A stretch of 64,000 bases of DNA, taken from the NCBI RefSeq assembly GCF_905475465.1, contig NC_062248.1, forward strand, positions 8,990,001 to 9,054,000, written 5' to 3'. Shown piece by piece: positions 46,520 through 60,900 of this stretch (positions are counted from its first letter, which is position 1; the number at the start of each line of letters is the position of its first letter). The notes under the pieces are model-generated. The model saw nothing but the letters and a program-made list of their open reading frames with translations. It was not told the DNA's origin and did not search any database. Both the position numbers and the translations under genes were made by a program. Source of the DNA: Pieris napi. Its lineage: Eukaryota > Arthropoda > Insecta > Lepidoptera > Pieridae.

Positions 46520-48650
46520 AACCGCCACGTTATTTGTGTGAAAGATCTTTTGGCCGCAAGTCCTTTTTTAAGAGATTTCTATTTTGTATGAAAATCAACT
46601 AATAATAACAAATTTATATTCTATGGAATACTTTTGATCTTTGCATTCAATCCCAGTAACATATTTTTCTAGTCGTAGATGATAGTCGTATGGTGATGTA
46701 GAAGTCGTAGATGGCCTACGACATTTTGTATAGGAACTTCTTTGTTAATCACATTTTCGTTACCTAAGCAACGAATTGTGTTGGAAGTTATGTTGTCTCG
46801 ATCACTGATTTAATGGTACTCACAAAAACTGCATCAGTCTAAATTAATAAATTTTCTGATAACATTAAATTATAAAATTAATGGCTGATTTTGTTTGAAT
46901 AAATGTTTACAGACAAAAATCGTTAGTGTCTCATACCCCTAGTGTACATATATTATGTATAAGATATTGCTTATAAACATGTCGAGTTTTTCTAAAGCGC
47001 GAAATGCTTTGAAACATGGCGCATGGCCGGAGCTTTTTTGGCATTACTGATACTTTTTGTTTATTGGGATGTCTCATAAGTGAAAGTAATACGTCGGAAA
47101 TACCAAGAATATGCTTTAGCATGAAAATGTATTTCTTTTAGTGATCTACCGTTATTTGATATTAACTTTATGTTATTCAACCCTTAAGCCACGAGTTATA
47201 TAACTCTGTTTAATTAGGCTTCAAGGTTTTTTTGAAGTTTCCGAGAATTAAAACTCCAGAATCTCTTGTTACAACTTTGAATATCCTTGGCAACAATCAG
47301 ATATAGGTGAGCCCTAGAAGGTTATTTAAAGGTAAACACGACAAAATGTAATTATAATTGTTATTATTCGTTCATTTGTTACAGCTGCTTAAATTTGTTT
47401 TTATTTACGGAAAAAATAATTTTAATATATTTCTTAAACTAATTTTTTCCATAAATGAGGGTGTATAAAGGGTGGTTTATATGCCGCATGTCTGATGCCG
47501 TCATGTTGCGGGCGAGGTCCATGACGGCGGGCATGTTGAGTAACAATTGAAAAAGCGAAATCTTCGATCGCGTAACACCTTCAATACTTATAAACTTTCA
47601 CTGATTCGGTGTCAGTTTTAATTTCAAACTAACCGTGTTGAATGGATTTGTACTATCGCGTTTTGATTTTGTGTAGTTTGAGTTTGATTCACAACCGTCT
47701 CATTTAAAGGGAATATGTTATTTGCACAACACAATGCAACCAGCGTGGTGAGTTTTGGATGCCCTTAAAGTACAGTTTTCCGTATTATTTTGATGGAGCA
47801 CCTATTTCTGGTCACGCTTGTGGCACGTTGTTATTCCAAACATTATTATTTCAAGGTTGCGCGTCCGTCGCGGTGAGGTTGCGTTGTGGGGCTCCTCGGC
47901 GGCCGGCGGCAAATGCTCTATCTCTGTCCCTCTTTCGCATCAATCATTCACTAGTCGAAATTTCGATGTTAGGAATTAAGATATAAACTGGTCTACTACA
48001 TATTGTTATATAGTGTAAATGTAACTTTTAAAGTATTTGTTTATATATTAAGTATTCAAAACTCTTTATTATAAAACTCCACCCAAACGTTTTCGCACAA
48101 GTATTGTGTTATGATTATGACTCACTCAATATTATACACAATACCAATTATATAAACGAAGGTTTTTTTGATACATACGCTTTAGGAATGTTACTTATGA
48201 AGGGCTATATATCTACTATAGAATGTTATATGATTAATGTATTTTATATAAAACTTTCCTCTTATCCAAGCCCGATACTGTACTTTTGCATAGGAAATTA
48301 CACAGATATCGGTGCTCTTTAACCGTAAAATGATTTGTTTATTTAGTGGCAACAGCAGATATTGATAATTTATTATTATTCAAGTTGTAGAGCGCGATAT
48401 CATTCACTTAGGTACTTTAATCGTTCAAGGTCAATAGATTTGGGGCAAGCGTTTGAATCATACAAAAAAATGTATGAATTAAGTGCATTCATTCTTTACG
48501 GGTTCTTGTTTCTGTATTGAAGGAGGTTTATTCCATACAATCATGTAATATCATCCGAAACACTGAACACTAGAGGTCCGCTTTAATAATAGATTATTTG
48601 TTTGATGCCTGTGTAGAGTCGAATCCTGTGACCTCCAAGCGGGAGACACA
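46520..48650. other. Taiman upstream or intronic region, no exon recognised
   Basis: AT-rich with a small CpG-rich patch at 47860-47910. No frame with protein-family resemblance and no repeat that could be delimited. Confidence 0.4.
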
Positions 48651-48671
48651 TGGAGGGGCCTGCAGGGCAAG

Positions 48672-51600
48672 ATGAGCGTGACAGCGCCGGGCAAGAAGAT
48701 CAGAAAAAAGTCTGGCAATCAGCCCCAATCTCAAATGTACGTATCTTGCCAATTGGAAACTAAGATTCCACGAGATCACTTTCGACTTTCGGTTTATTCT
48801 TTTATTAATATACGGCTTGGAATTGAAGAAAATCAATTATCGTCTCCACTTTATAAATAAATAATGATTTACGACACGCTTCGATATATTTTCACTTTTA
48901 ATTTCATTCTTACTTATTACATGTGTTTGATTTGCATCGTGTTTTGTCGTTTCTAAATTATTACGTAGCATAGTGATAGTTGTAAAATATTTATTTGGTT
49001 TGTTTTTAAATTTATTATTGATTACTGTCTCAAGTACAATTTTTAAAACAAATTACTCAATGATTTCTGAGTATGAAATTGTTATGAATTTTTGTTACTT
49101 TTGATATTATTCTCAAGAAATATTCAGAGGGTTATCTTTCTGAATTTTTCATACACTATCTCTTGACTTAGAAAAATTCTGATCTTTATAATTAACAGCA
49201 ACTTAATATTTTCAAACATTTAATATGGTTTTTATGTGCATATAATGCAAGTATTTTATAACATCTGTCATAAAGAATTTTGATAGATTCATATGTTTCT
49301 GTGTACATAAACTTGATTGTTTTGAGAAGTGCATCTTTTTTATGGATCCATTACCTTGAACACGTTTCGTTAACCTTTTGTTTTATCTTCGCTTATTATA
49401 AATTTAATTATAAGTTGTCATTTCTTCAAGTGCTTAGTACTAACGAACAATACCGTTTTTTATATTTTTATTATTAATTTATCGTGCTTAATGCTACGTA
49501 GAGGTTTATTGGTAGAACGCTCAGAAACTAAGCAACAACTGGATGAGTCTATTGAAGTCATGTTTCTGGAATGTTATGCAATAATAAAGGTCCTTCAAAC
49601 TTTCAATATTACAGATCTTAATTAATAACCAGCCAATAGAAAAATAGATCGAAATCTCTAGACCGGATTTTTACCATCTGGTAATGCCACAATGCCATTT
49701 CTGTTTCCATTCTAAACACCACCTAAGTTCTGTTTGGGCGTTTGGTAACTCGATAGAATAGTAATTAAATCTGACAACTAATCATTGAAACTACTATACT
49801 TTACTAATATGAGGAATTCTACCAATCAATGTGACTTACTATCAACGTCTCTTTCAGAAATAAGTGCTTCAACGAGAAGCGTCGCCGAGAGCTGGAGAAC
49901 GAAGTCATAAACCAGCTTGAAGAGCTGTTGCACACGTGTCTGGCGGAGGTGCGGCAGCCAGACAAGAACGGCATCGTTCGCGAGGCCACCCGCCAGATTT
50001 CAGAGGTGCTTAGCCGTCGACAGGCCTGCCCTTCTGATTGTCCATTGCGAGCTGCGCCTGCACGGTCGCCCTTACAAGCGGGCGAAGTTAGCTCCACACA
50101 GCAGCCTCCGGCTCATCACTACACCGAAATTAGTACCCTAATAGAGGTATCATATCTTTCTATTATTCTTGTTAGCAAGTATGTAATGACAGTTGGCCAT
50201 CAATTAATACATGACTGATGCACTACAGAGAGATATACAATTTTTGCTTGTGTTACTTAAAGTTAGAATTATGGAGGGGTGGGGGGATTGTGTGGGGGAC
50301 CAAGCGTTACTTAGTCCACTTATAGAGTAGTAGTAATCTATCGTGGTCTCCAAGATGGCATCATAGCTACTGTTGGCTATTGCTTCTATATACACATATT
50401 CTACTCCTTCATTGAGTAAGACTGGTAGGTAATAGGAAATTCTTATATGAGTATTTCTGTTGTTAATGTGAAATTGAATACTATGCAAAGATGTGCAATT
50501 GATGTGTTGCTACAATCACATATGGTTTCCACAGTTTTTCTCGTACCGCAAGACACAATATGTTTGAGAGACACTGTCAAATAATGTGTAGAAGAGAGTC
50601 AGTTTGTGTGGTACAGAACCGTATTGGAATTTGCGGCAGCAATCATATGACAGTAATCATTTTGTTATTTCACATATATAATTTAAGTATATAATTTTAG
50701 TGAGCCAACCAAATGATACTTATAATAATTATAATAAAATAATCATCATTTATTTAATTAAGATAATAGAGATCCATTTTAGATAGGAAATAAGGATTAT
50801 ATTAGTTCGCATAACCGATATGCCGGTACTTTTTTCGCACATACTACAGAAAAAACTGCTGCTGTTAAATCCTTGATTAGAACATAGTCAGTACCTACTT
50901 AGAGACTATTTCCGAATCCGGTATTTCAACGCGTAAAAAAATTCGTTAACTAGCCACAGTAGAAGTATTTTTATAATTTGACTATACATTTTGGTGGCGG
51001 TCTTATAAAGTTGGATACTTGGTTACATAATAAATGCACTTGTGAATCTATAATATAGAGGCTAAATAATAATTAATTTTATTGTATTAATCAATCAAGT
51101 TGATGTCTGTGTAAACAGATAATATTGCTAAGATATGACTCAATGATTTTTCCATGATGAAATGCTTGTAACACAATGTTATTAGTATTAACTATTTTCT
51201 AGTCACTTTGTGATTTTGATTTTTTTTACGCTTGTTTTAATCATGACTTGTGCTTGTAGAAAACAATTTAGTGATATCGAATCGTAGATAAATACATAGA
51301 AAGTCTTTATGTGCATTTTGAATTCGGTTATAGCTTTGAGAGCAGTGTTTGCCTAGTGGCTTCAGCGTACTACTCTCATACCTGAGGTCGTTGATTCGAT
51401 CCCCGGCTGTGCACCAATGGACTCTCTTTCTATGTGCGCATTTAACATTTGCTCGAACGGTGAAGGAAAACATCGTGAGGAAACCGACATGTCTTACACC
51501 AAAAAAGTCGACGGCGTGTGTCAGGCACAGGAGGCTGATCACCTAAACCTTGCCTATTAGATTTAAAAATGATCATGAAACAGATTCATAAATCTGAGGC

Positions 51601-54600
51601 CAAGACCTAAAGAGGTTGTAGCGCCACTGATTTATTAATTTTATAGCTTTTTTTAAAATACATTATCTGGTATTCGACAATGATTCTGAATTTTATCATA
51701 CAGTACCTAGTGCTGTTATTCGTAAAGTTTCGCAAAGCATAAAAATGTTGTGTCACGTTTATTTGCAAAGTGACATAGGAATAATGAAAATGATTTGAAT
51801 TATATCTATTTTTTTTTTAAATAATACCTATTCTACTCCCCTGCCATAGTGTCAGGGACTTTTTCTATCTATATTATTGCTATTTGAGGCTTTTGCTTAT
51901 GTATTTGAGGGATGCAATATCTTGATTATATACTGGAAATATGTAGTTTTATTTTTCTCATGAAATACAAACTCTATAGGTTTTTAATAGAAATATAGGT
52001 TTTTTAAATCAAAATGGCTTAATTTTCAGGCGGTGAAGCACTACACAAGTGTGCTGGGGTTGATTTTAATGGAAATCAACTCGAAGGGGGAGATTGAATG
52101 TGTCACTGAAAATATAAAGGACCTGATTCTTGTGGAACGCACCGAGCTGTACAAGAAGTCGATATTCTCCTTATTGCACGCTGAGGATCACGCCAAGCTG
52201 AGACCGCTACTAAGGAACATACAGACCTTCACTTGGGGACCAACGGATCCTGAAAAGTATCAAAATATACAGGCACGGTTCCTGGTCAAGGACTCCACTG
52301 CGACTGATGGTAGCAGGTAATAGATCTTGCTTTATTAAATTATATTATTAAATTAAATTTATTTATTGATAAAATCAATCTAAGGCATTCACAAACGGTT
52401 TGGCAAATATTTTTACTTTATGATACGGGTTGCAGACCAAGAGCTAAGCTAAGTTAGTTTAGCTTAGCTCGCATAGCTGACGCAGTTTTCCATACTTGTG
52501 TGCAGACCGCAAACTATGCGAACTAAGCTATGTGAGCTAACTAAAATATGCGAAGCTAAGTTAGTTGTGTATGCCGATGCGCAGCTACACGAGCTAAGCT
52601 AAGCCTCTCCCGCTACCCCGCACACCATTTGCACATCCACCACACTGACTGAGCTTTGGCTTAGCTGTTGGTGTGCACGCTATTTATTTCTAGCTTAGCT
52701 TAGCCTAGCTTGCTTGGCATAGCTTAGTTTAGCCTTGGCATAGCTTAGTTTTCGGTCTGCAACCGGCTTTATGAGAGTGAGATAAATTTATACTTAACAA
52801 TAGGTTGTGTTTTGGTTTGAATTATTGAAGAAAAATTGTTTATTCCTGATACATAATAATCTCTAGCTCTTTGTATCGACTAAACTAATAAGACTAATAT
52901 TACTACCATATCATAAAACAAATTATACTGTATTTAAAACAATAATTGATTAACTTTAATTTATGTACACAATTTTATTTAATGCAAGCAAAATTTATAT
53001 TTAAACTTGCATATTTTATTTTCATCAAGTAGATTATTTGTTTTTAATTATTTTAATTCGTAATTTGAAACGCGAATGCAGGTTTACACAAACTGCAGCA
53101 ACATACTTTTTGTTGTAATATGCCTTATCAGCATGAGTAGGTATTTTGTTACCAATAAATGTAATCTGTCGTGACAATGAATTGATAAGATCCATATTGA
53201 AATATAGGTATAGAATTATCGAGATATTTAACACGAATTGGTTAATAGATTTAATTAACTCAATTATTTTACTTTAAAATAAATTATTCAATTAGAAAAA
53301 GGAAAGTAATTCTGAATCTTCTGGATTCCTGTTGAGTTAATATTCAAGTAGAGTTAGTTATCTGTAGAGTAAAAATATTTAAGATTTTGTGAATTGCCCC
53401 TTTTTAATAGATAAATGTATATGGTAAAGTTATTATTAAAAGAGGTCATTATTATGTTTAGTAAGTGTAACATGTTTTTAAATTAAAATAAATGCTTGCT
53501 ATTTTTATTGTCCTTGTGGCAATTTAAATTTATATAAATATTCTTATATGCTATTTGACCATACACGGGTTTGTTTAGTCCTTCCGCTTCGGAAGTACCG
53601 GTTTTGTAGAATTCTGCTAAATGATCCTGAGTAGACCATAGTAATAATTATTGGTGATGATACAACTTGTGATGGTCTCAGGTTGGCGGAGTGCGTGATC
53701 CACGCGGCGGCGGTGCGCGCGTCGCCGGCGGAGGAGGCCGGCTCCGTCATGTGCGTCATCCGGCGCTGCGACCCCGCCGCCCCCGCGCCGCCCCGCCCCG
53801 CCCTCGTCTTCAGACTCGACTGCACCTTCATCATTCTCTGTAAGTTGGACACCTGGCTCACCCTCACCCCCATCTTTTATTCCCAGTCGAAGTGACACAC
53901 CCGTCTCTATTTCAGCTTGTGATCTCTCCGGGGTCGAGAACTGTATAAGCTCTACCCTCTCTCTCGTGGGCACTCGCTATTTGGAATTGGTAGATAGCGG
54001 GGATCGCGCCCGAGTGTCGGCGCACTTGCAGGAAGTGGTGTGCCGCGGCGGCGGGCTTCTGGTCAGCGAGCCCTACGCGCTGCGTCTCGGCGCCGACGGC
54101 CCGCGCTTCAGAGTCAGCGCCCAGTCGCGCCTGTTTCCCACCGCGGGTGAACCCGACTTCATCATGTCCACCAACACCGTGGTCGGCGACGACGACGATA
54201 TACTAGAATCGACGCGACCTCCACTCGGTGGGCCGCTGATGACCTCCATCGTAAACGGTGATCCCTCTGCGCCCCAACGGTACCGCTCGCCGGTCGAGCC
54301 GGGGCCCGAGCCGGAGCCCCAGTTCTCCATGAACGACTTCGACCTCGATCCTTGGGGCTCGACGTTCGCGATAAGCGAAGTGTCCGGCGAGGACAGTAAA
54401 GACCGTAAGGAACCGACCGGAGAGGACGCGGGGGCTCCGCTCACGCCCCGCGCCCCCTCGACCCCAGGGGAAGGCCCGCCGACGCCTCGCACACCTCCCA
54501 CCCCGCTGACGCCTCATCCGGCGCCGCTACCTGAGAAGCCGAACCGATTGCGGACGTTGCTCAGCTCAAAGAAGACCAACGACCCCATTTTGAAGGATCT

Positions 54601-54869
54601 GTTGAACCAGAAGGACGAGGAGGGCGGTGGCGGGGATTCGTCGGGGCCTCACACGCCTCACACGCCCTTAACCCCTCACACGCCGCACACTCCCGCCTCG
54701 GCGCTGTCTCCGCTGCATTCAGGGCAGCCGCAACAGCGTCATCCTCAGCAGCTTCACGGCCATCAGCCTCCCACCTCACACGCCGCCCAACATCCGACAC
54801 ACCATAATAATCAGATGTTAAAGGTACGTCTTACAGTCGTCTGTACTATTTAATACACTTTTTTTCGCT

Positions 54870-54915
<46 letters not shown>

Positions 54916-57900
54916 AATCAAATGAAACAAAGATTTTTTTTATTTTTTTAACACATCTTAAAACAAATGTTCTTACTGTGTACTGTATTACAATTGACGC
55001 TTGTGTGGTTTGTTAGCTACTGAACGACAAGTCAGATGAAGACGGTGATGACAGGAATCGTAGCTCAAGCGCACTGCTGTCCCAGCTATTGGCGGGGGGC
55101 CCGGGGGGCGGAAGTAGTAGCAGTGGGGGAAATGGGGGTCGACACGAGAACGAGTTATACTTGGAACGCATTGCTGGCATTAAACGCAAATTTGACGAAT
55201 CAAAGGCCACCGCTGCTAACCCGAAGAGGGCTACTCCAGAACACCAACAGGTATTAATGTATAACATATAGAGCATACCAAATTTTAAATTTATTGATCC
55301 TCATGCCCATGGGCATAGAAAACGTCGGATGTCCCATCATGTAAAAAATTGTGTTAAAATACTTTTGATTGTACCCTCTTATTCATAAAAGGTATTTATT
55401 TCCATCTTTCGGAGGGTGTTTACTTTGAGATAAAAAAAAGCGTGTACTTATATACGCGCGTACGAAGTTTTACTTCTTTGTCATTATTAAAAATAGTTTT
55501 TGATTGCATGCAAATAATTAATTACAATTAAATAATCAAAGACTGGAAAAGGAGTCATTATAGTCAATAAAGTTCAGTTTACATTTGAAAAATTAAATAA
55601 ATAAATATTTATTATTATTCTTGCATTAAGTGTAACATAAATTCTATTATTATTCGAATGTTGTTTTTAAATTATGTTCATTGCCGTAGCATCTTCCGTG
55701 GGCAACTTCATTCTATTAATTTTGTGTCACGGTGCGCGCGCATCGTAAAATTTCACTCTCATCAATTTTTCATAACGCGCCTGTATAACTTCAAAAAAAC
55801 TACTTCGGTGGTTATTTTATTGCTCATAATCCGGTGGAAACAATAATTTTGAAACAAATAAGTCACGATGTTTAACTTAAATCCAGAGAACTGAAGCGAT
55901 CGCTACGCAGGTAACGTCGTCGGCAGCGGGCAGCAGCACGAGCACTAGCCTGGGCAGCCCTGCGAGCGTCGGCAAGAGCGAGCTCTGCCTCAAGAATCAG
56001 ATCCTGGTGTCGCTGCTCGCGCGGCAGCAGACGACGCCCCCCACTCCCCTGCCCCTTCACCCCGTCCGGGCCTTTCCCCCCCGGCAACGCCCGCCGCACC
56101 CCGCGCACGCGCCCAGGCAACATCCGCACACGCTCTCTAATATGCTGGCCACGAAGTGAGTTTAATTTTAAAATTTACTTGAATACTTAAAAGTGAAATT
56201 ACTTTTCGAATCGATTTTATTACAAACTAGCTGCCCCCGCGAACTTCGTTTCGCTTTTATATGATTTTTTTCTAGTAAGTCTTAAATTTTAGTAGCTACA
56301 TACCAAAATATTTTGCTAAGCTTCTCCTAGTAGTATATATGTACTGGTAGCTACTCCATAGATACTGGTCCTTTTTCCGGGATGAAAATCGAAGTATAAG
56401 GTCTTTCTCTTCTCAGAGTTCAAGAAATAAATTTAAAAAAATACTCTCAGTGTAACATAATATTTTGCGATTATTATTATTTATATAAATTGTTAAGAAA
56501 GAATTCAGGTCTAAAATGTAATTATATATATAGTAATAATATATAATGGTATATATATATATATATATGTTACAATTTATAACTTATAATCGGTAAATAA
56601 ATTAAAAAATTTAATCCAACGTATAGGCATAGCTTTTAGCGTTTTTACGCGCACTACTTTTGATTCACGCAATAATTCCTTACTCTATATATAAGTTTGT
56701 AACTCTATCAGAGTAATCAACACTCAGTATATCTGAATTCGCTTCCTAGTTCCTAACTTTAGGTTTTCTGTTGGCTGATTTAAATATATCAGCCCTATTT
56801 ATAACCAGTAAAATTAATTTAACTATAATATTTAATTTTTACAGCAATCGTGGTGGCAACATGAATGGCGGTGTGGGTAGCGCTGGAGGCGAAACAGGGG
56901 GCGCTCAAAGTCACCTGCAGTTGGTACTGCAAGGGGCCCGGGGGGCCTACCCCCCGCCCCCTTCGCATCCTTCCCCCCTGCATTATGCCGCCCCCGCTCC
57001 GCATCATGGATATAATGCGCAGCCACCGTGAGTATATTTGAGATATGGTAGATGTTTATTAGTAGAACTTAGATGAAAAATCAAGTCAACCAAGAGATCG
57101 TACGTTCGATTCCCGGCATGAATTAATTTTTTTCTATGTAGGAAGGTTGTGTCGATTTTGGGCTGTTTATGGTGCTACAATCTTTTAGTTCTGGGCCACA
57201 GATGTTTATATCTGTTTCGTGATCATTTGTTTTTCTAATGGGCAAGTATTAAAATATGCCGGTTTACTCACGATGTTTTCCTTCGCCGTGCGAGCGAGTG
57301 TTTAATGCGAAGATTGAAACAGAAAGTCGGGGATCGAACCTACACCCTTAGGGATGAGAATCGCACGCTAAAGCCACAAACACAAAACTGCTCGATATAG
57401 TCACTGTTTAGATGTAATTATTATTTAATTTTACATTTATTTATTCTCAATGCTCTTTAGAACGAATTAAATACATCGAAAAATATAAAGTTTTAAATAA
57501 GATTGTGGGTTTTAAGAAACTGTATCGTATTTTGTAAGAGTCGAGGTCGCGACCTTGTTTAGACTTAATTTGTCTTACAAAGGTACTGTGAAGTAGTGTT
57601 TCTTTTACAAAATTTAAAGATTTATATCATGTAATAAAAAGAAACTAAATTAATATTATTAAGATATATTAACAAATATATTGTATAATCGAAATTAAAT
57701 TGCGTGTTTATGTTTGGAATATGTTCGGGGTTGGGATAAATTATTAGGATATTTAAAGGGTTTTTAGGCATTTATTTATTTAACCAGCAATGGACTAAAC
57801 TAGTGGGGTAAGATATGATTAGGATAAGAGTCGCGCCCGGTACGAGGTCTGAATGCGAACTAACTTAAGTGAATATAATAAGATATAATGAAAATGAACA

Positions 57901-60900
57901 CACAAGCAAATCATATTGCATGGTGTCAATTACATTGCAATACCTGTACGGTTGTAAACCGTACATGTTCCCGGGGGAGGAAAAGATGAGGGTTAAAAAT
58001 ATAAGTTAACATAAGTTGTAACTTGTAAATCTTTTAAATTTCATGGGCTGGATTTGTCTTTCTTTTCCTCACTTTGATAGCTAAAATTGTGTCCTCTATC
58101 TCCTTCTTTTTGCGTTGTCTGTTGGTACTTCAACTTCTAGAATATGTATCAGAAGTTCCAGCGAGCCCTCACAATGTGCGAAACTATCAGTTGTATAATC
58201 AAGGCTGAATTACAAAATTAACGTTTGCTATTTTAATTTGTGTATAAATTAATTCTATTGTGATAGGATCACGCACCTCTATTTAAATTTTTATGCGATG
58301 CTAATCGGGAGCTTGTGTTGTCAGGGAAATTTTTTGTTTGTTTCGGAAACAAAAAGTTATTATGTAGAGTAAAAAGTTTTGGAGGCTAAAAAAGTTGAAA
58401 ACAATTATGAATGAAAATTGTTTTAATGGCAGTATTTATTTTAAATTGTATTTTTAATGAATAGATTTATATATAATAAATTAGGGTCACCCGAATGAGA
58501 TCGCTTACTAGCGATACGACTCGTTGCATTATTTATTTTTAATTTATGTAACTGATAGTTTCTTAATTCTTTTGGCAACTCAACAAAAAAATCGCATTTC
58601 ATTCAATACAATAGAGCAGTGGTGGCCTAGTGGATTCAGCGTGCGACTTTCAGGTCGTAGGTTCAATCCCCGGCTGTGTACTAATGATTTTTTCTATTTT
58701 TGTGCGCTTTTAACATTCGTTCGAGCGGTGACGGTCTTGCTTTAGATCCGAAAAGTCGTCGGCGTGTGTCAAGCACAGGATGCTGATCACCTACTTGCCT
58801 ATTTGATTACAAATGATCATGAAAAATATATAGAAAACTATTTTTTTACTAATAAAATTAATACTAATCTCTAGTAAAAGTAAAAAGTACTATTTAACTG
58901 TCAAGGTAACTTGAACAGTTAACGTACAATAAGTAACTCTACACTAGTTTATATCACGCATATTAAATACGCTATGGTGTGATAAGGATCCAAGGTTACA
59001 TTCCATAATTTACATATTTAATTGATCATAATGCCCTCGATTTACGATGGCAGGTGTTGGCGATATGGGTAATTGGCGTTGTATGTTACTTGAAAGATAA
59101 TTTACTCTTTCCCTTACACATGATTATATGATCATACTCTATTTAAGTTTTATTTATTACTGAGAGAAGATGACTTGAATGCTAACTAAAACATTCATCA
59201 CCTTGATGGCTGGAAGTCTTCTACGGTCTGCTTCTTCTTCACTGGGGGATACGACCTTTAATTGTTTAAAGAAAGAGTATACTCCCTCAAAGGCCGGCAA
59301 CGCACCCACTAAAATGGGTGTTCATAGCTAAGATGACTGCCCTTTTTGGCGGTTACGTAGGCTCGTTTGTCTTTTTATAAAAAAAAAAAATATACCACAG
59401 TATCTGTGTCCCGTGGTGTATTATTAATAATTCTTTCGATATTTAATGGACCATACCTTTTATACCTCTAAGGTTTCTGTCTCACTTTTAATATTATGAA
59501 AATAACAAAAAAAAATCTTAATAGGGGTGGCAGTACGCGTGTGCAAGGCGGAGGTAACGGGAATGACATTGAGGTGCACAGCGATAAAACGCTTTCAGAG
59601 ATTCTCGATGAGCTGATCGAGAACAATGAGCGGAATAGTGCGCCCGACCACACCCTTATGGATCTCGATACGCGAGCTGCTTCACATGACTATCAGGTAC
59701 ACGATAAAAGTGATCGATCCTTGTGTTTCATGAAACTTATATTCTACCACAGCAAATTATCTTTATATAATTCTATGGCCATAGGTCAGAATATGATAAA
59801 TGCAATTTCATTACTTTATAGGACAAGAAATTAAATTATTAAGAAATCTTGAAGACACTATTGAAATATGAAACACTCGATATATGAATGAATGTACTTA
59901 TCATTGTCTGATCTATGACCACAATTATATAATTTAACAAAAACATATATGTATATATAATTTTTAAAACGGCTGGACCGATTTTAATGATTTTCGTATG
60001 CGTTTGGATGGCGCTTGATATATCATGCAGGACAACGATCGTTTGTCTTAAACTCAAGAATAGCTGGATCGATTTGGATAATTTAATAGAAGGTTTTGAA
60101 GGTGGGAACCATAAATAATAAGTAAATACAAATACTTAAAACGACAATTGAATTAAAATAAATTAAAAACCCTTCCTAGCTGGGATATATTTGATGTCCC
60201 AAATAATAATAACAAATACTCAGTTTTGACAAATATGTAAGGGATACCAAGCTCACTAAGTCATCTAGTATCAAATAGGGACATAGGGATCTAAAAAAAA
60301 CTTGAAATTTTTAAAACATTTTTATAGTAAAATTCCTCTATATTAAAAAAAATTACTATATATGTGACAGAGCTTGCATTGCCTACATTTTGTGTCGTTT
60401 AAATAATTAAGAATTTTTTTCTATTGAATTTACCAGTAAACCAGAGTACTCTTTCTGTCAAATTATGATTTACGCTAAATGAGTACGGTAAACGGACTAT
60501 TTAAAAAAAATTAATTATCAACATTTAACATTTTCTCTACCGGGACAGGGCGTGAACGAAAAGAAAGCGGCGATCAACGCGATAACACAGAGTCTCATGC
60601 AGTGCGAATCTGTCAGCAAGAGCCCCGTGCCCTCCAGCGGAGCTCAATCTACCGCGCCCCCCGTGTACCCCTCGCAGAGCCCCTCGGGGCCTGGGGCTGC
60701 ATTGTACGGGGCGGCGCGAGCCAGGGCCTTTGTGGAGCAACATCGAGCGCGGCTGCTTCACTTGCAGGAATCGCAGCAGATGCTCGTCTCACCAGAGGTA
60801 TGTTGCTCTTCGGAACTTTCCGAATGTGAAAAACAAACATTTAAAAAAAGTTAAATTAGTAAATGTATAACATGTATAAAAATGTCATTTTTTATACATA

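Larger units (their letters stand above)
57400..59500. other. Taiman intron with repeat debris
   Basis: Holds a LINE-tail fragment (58487-58545, TACTAGCGATACGACTCGTTG), a SINE (58612-58833) and an A-tailed GCCGGCAACGCA-family copy (59240-59390). No exon recognised between 57027 and 59525. Confidence 0.5.

Noticed and set aside
51349..51546. Plus- and minus-strand frames at 51.3 kb
   Set aside because: They read through a SINE; no protein resemblance.
51339..51630. A functional tRNA gene, suggested by the A- and B-box-like sequences
   Set aside because: The segment continues into a 290-base unit repeated elsewhere in the window; it is a tRNA-derived SINE, and no intact cloverleaf was found.
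54073..54517. Long minus-strand frames opposite the large taiman exon
   Set aside because: They are shadows of the GC-rich Pro/Thr coding sequence on the plus strand; their composition (Gly/Arg-rich) is what antisense of such exons produces.
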